Shown: positions 15,018 to 16,684 of the stretch, piece after piece
Position numbering within the stretch: the first letter of the stretch is position 1
Layout: every line of letters begins with the position of its first letter
DNA from: Firmicutes bacterium UBA6226
GTDB taxonomy: Bacteria; Bacillota_A; Clostridia; Peptostreptococcales; Acidaminobacteraceae
Direction of reading: 5' to 3'
Length of the DNA stretch: 16,684 bases
Assembly: GCA_002441045.1 (NCBI GenBank)
Contig: DJWQ01000050.1
Location: 1-16,684 of the forward strand
Program-made: the position numbers and the translations under genes
Notes under the pieces: generated by a model
Seen by the model: the letters and a program-made list of their open reading frames with translations, nothing else
What the model was told of the DNA's origin: nothing
The model's database searches: none

Positions 15018-15821
15018 TCATTTTTGGGGATTGGACACATAGCAAAAGATAGACTCTGTGGATTGTGATGCGTCGTATGCAAATCCCATTACGTGGATGG
15101 TTTTTAAATCCTCAGGTGATGCAACTTTCATCACTGCAGCCTGTCTTAAAAACTGCCCTCTCGCCATCTTAGAGAAGGTCGCTACATTGACGAGCTTGCC
15201 CTCACGTCTTTCTTTAAACTCTATCTTGATAACTTGCTTATATGATTGATTTTGATGTAGACTTTCATTGCCTTTTTTATTATGTCTATGTGAACTTCCC
15301 TTATTAAGCTTCTCCAAATCCAGGAGCTGACTGTACTCCTCAGACGCAAGATCGATGATCCATTTGGAAGGCTGTTTCAACATCGCCATAGTTACGCGCT
15401 TTTTCCAGTACTGCGGTAAAGACTGCTCTTCCAATGTTATGGGATTATCAAGGTCTAAGCGATAGGGTCTAATCTGCTGTCTTGGCGAAACAAGGCCATA
15501 CAGCGCTGAACCAATGATAAGATGTGACTCCAGATATGACTTATCACTTTCATCAAGCATGTTATAGCTGAGGTTCTTAAACACAAGCCCCTCAAACAAG
15601 TCGATGGCAGCACCGGTTTCCTTAACTCTGAGTAGCTCATATGCCGTTTGCGCCACCTTATCACTGACTTTATAAAAAGCTTTAAGTTCATCTATACTTA
15701 GCTTTGAAAGCTGGGTCCTAAGGGTAGCTGCTGGCTGTTTTGCCAGTAGAAATGGTCCCTCAGCCTCAGCAGTCATATGAGTTAATTTCATGGTCTTACT
15801 CGGACTGATATAAAATAGCAT
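15018..15821 (-). CDS. yaaA: Peroxide-stress protein YaaA (DUF328 / UPF0246)
   Basis: 267 aa. ATG 15821 is chosen because AAAGGA lies 5 nt before it and the product then starts MLFYISPSKTM, matching the family's MLILLSPAKT-type start; an upstream GTG (15854) lies within an inverted repeat and has no ribosome site. Family landmarks include YGLVSPRQQIRPYRLDL (108-124), DLASEEYSQLL (157-167), KMARGQFLR (218-226) and GFAYD (246-250). YaaA is a cytoplasmic protein that limits iron-driven oxidative damage in E. coli. Between the DLASEEY motif and the next strand there is a hydrophilic, His/Asn/Lys-rich insertion (about 171-195) not usual in the family. It lies between the DUF362-ferredoxin gene (59 nt) and the response regulator (29 nt), probably in one transcript. 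Confidence 0.88.
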   Translation of the reverse strand: MLFYISPSKTMKLTHMTAEAEGPFLLAKQPAATLRTQLSKLSIDELKAFYKVSDKVAQTAYELLRVKETGAAIDLFEGLVFKNLSYNMLDESDKSYLESHLIIGSALYGLVSPRQQIRPYRLDLDNPITLEEQSLPQYWKKRVTMAMLKQPSKWIIDLASEEYSQLLDLEKLNKGSSHRHNKKGNESLHQNQSYKQVIKIEFKERREGKLVNVATFSKMARGQFLRQAAVMKVASPEDLKTIHVMGFAYDASQSTESIFCYVSNPQK

Positions 15822-15840
15822 GTTGTTCCTTTCCAGCGCT

Positions 15841-15861
15841 ACAGGCTTGCTCACAGCCTGT
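15841..15861 (-). repeat. Inverted repeat in the yaaA leader
   Basis: ACAGGCT (15841-15847) and AGCCTGT (15855-15861) form perfect 7-bp arms around a 7-nt loop, between the DUF362 stop and the yaaA ribosome site. No U-tract follows on the minus strand, so it is not a standard terminator. It could be an mRNA hairpin affecting yaaA translation or processing, or an operator. Confidence 0.5.
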
Positions 15862-15880
15862 TACTGTTCCTTTTTTATCT

Positions 15881-16684
15881 TTATTTTAAGAATAAGTTAG
15901 CAACGCTTCTCACCACGTTCACCATTACATTCTTTGATTTCAAATCCACTGCCTCTACCATACAGAGCTCATGACAGCACAAACAGTCGATACAGATCGA
16001 GTAATCGATCTTCTTCGTCGCTCTGTCTATAGCGCTTACAGGACAACTGTCCACGCAAGAGTTGCAGTTCACACATTTTTTAGTGTTCACCACAGGGACA
16101 ACCTTAAAAAAGTCAATGACCCCTTTTACACCAGAATTGTCTTTAGTGACGTTAGACACATAACTTTTCGGCAGCTCGTAATTGCGAAGCACCTCATAAT
16201 CACCGATGACCTCTAGCTCCTGAGGCTCCCAATGACCGATGCCCCTTTTGATGCTGGCTTTTAAGATGTCCACGCGCTCAGGCTTAATCCCCATCATCTC
16301 GATGGCGATGCGATCCAGTGCCAGTGGATCTTCAGATATTAACACCTTCCCTGCTGGATACGGCTTACCTGCCGTCGGCCCTTCTCCCTGCATAGAGACG
16401 ATCCCATCCATGATGTGCAGTGGCATGTTGTGTATGGACTTGTGAATATCCGCTAATACCTCTCCGAAAACCTCAGGATTCGGCGCGTCGCGGTGATACT
16501 TTGCCTTTCTAAGCCCTGGAATCGCACCAAATAGGTTCTTTACCGCACCCGTATAGATGCCCATGGAGTGCGTCTTCATCTTTGGCAGATTAATCACCAC
16601 ATCCATTTCCTCAATGGCTTTCGTGATAAAAAGCTCTTCAGTATAGTTCTCATCTGACTGTTTTGACACTGGCCCAACTTCATC
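15881..16684 (-). CDS. DUF362-domain protein with two 4Fe-4S ferredoxin clusters (C-terminal part; start is outside the window)
   Basis: 267 codons are visible; the frame stays open to the window edge, so the true start lies beyond it (a GTG at 16669 is internal). DUF362 landmarks are INLPKMKTH, GAVKNLFGAIPGLRKAKYH and HIMDGIVSMQGEGPTAGKP in the N-terminal part, then ISEDPLALDRIAIEMMG. The C-terminal ferredoxin domain has two perfect CxxCxxCxxxC sets at visible residues 204/207/210/214 and 231/234/237/241, so two 4Fe-4S clusters are expected. Such proteins are common in anaerobes and are thought to act in electron transfer or iron-sulfur metabolism; the exact reaction is not established. It stops 59 nt before yaaA with no terminator between, which suggests co-transcription with yaaA and the two-component genes. 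Confidence 0.88.
   Translation of the reverse strand, partial: DEVGPVSKQSDENYTEELFITKAIEEMDVVINLPKMKTHSMGIYTGAVKNLFGAIPGLRKAKYHRDAPNPEVFGEVLADIHKSIHNMPLHIMDGIVSMQGEGPTAGKPYPAGKVLISEDPLALDRIAIEMMGIKPERVDILKASIKRGIGHWEPQELEVIGDYEVLRNYELPKSYVSNVTKDNSGVKGVIDFFKVVPVVNTKKCVNCNSCVDSCPVSAIDRATKKIDYSICIDCLCCHELCMVEAVDLKSKNVMVNVVRSVANLFLK

Overview
The window looks like chromosomal DNA from a low-GC, anaerobic Firmicute of the Clostridia type. This is inferred from strong AGGAGG-type ribosome sites, TTG/GTG starts, a CIRCE heat-shock operator, LytTR/AgrC-type signalling, a DUF362-ferredoxin protein and many signalling GGDEF proteins. No genus can be fixed from the sequence alone. By eye, the DNA from about 9.2 kb to the end is somewhat richer in G+C than the left half. 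There are no rRNA or tRNA genes, CRISPR arrays, transposases or phage genes.

Left part (1-8650). A small heat-shock protein gene leaves the left edge on the minus strand; a sigma-A-like promoter and a perfect CIRCE operator sit in front of it. A diguanylate cyclase with a LacI-like ligand-binding sensor diverges from it. It converges on sstT (Na+/serine-threonine symporter) across a bidirectional terminator. Upstream of sstT lies a MalY/PatB-type PLP C-S lyase. Diverging from that are a SpoU/TrmH-type RNA 2'-O-methyltransferase and a PAS-PAS-GGDEF diguanylate cyclase. The second cyclase has no ATG start consistent with its domain layout. It ends 3 nt from the end of a convergent gene for a lipoprotein with the GExH / RxxxM / GxxH pattern of the EreA/ChaN/TraB (Tiki-like) superfamily.

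Right part (8600-16684), all minus strand. Reading in the direction of transcription: a truncated DUF362 protein with two 4Fe-4S clusters, yaaA, a LytTR response regulator, and an AgrC-like sensor kinase that overlaps the regulator by 4 nt (ATGA). A strong terminator follows. Next come two overlapping ABC exporter half-transporter genes and a DUF1801 gene, ending in a second strong terminator. Between kinase and exporter, a 20-bp-period direct repeat and an extended -10 box flank the kinase terminator. This suggests that the regulator switches on the exporter from a promoter lying across the terminator of its own operon.

The clearest candidate for a system is therefore the LytTR/AgrC two-component pair plus heterodimeric exporter. 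It has no AgrB/AgrD-like signal genes in the window, so both signal and cargo are unknown. The unusual single genes are the Ere/ChaN-like lipoprotein and the two diguanylate cyclases, neither of which has a canonical inhibitory site.
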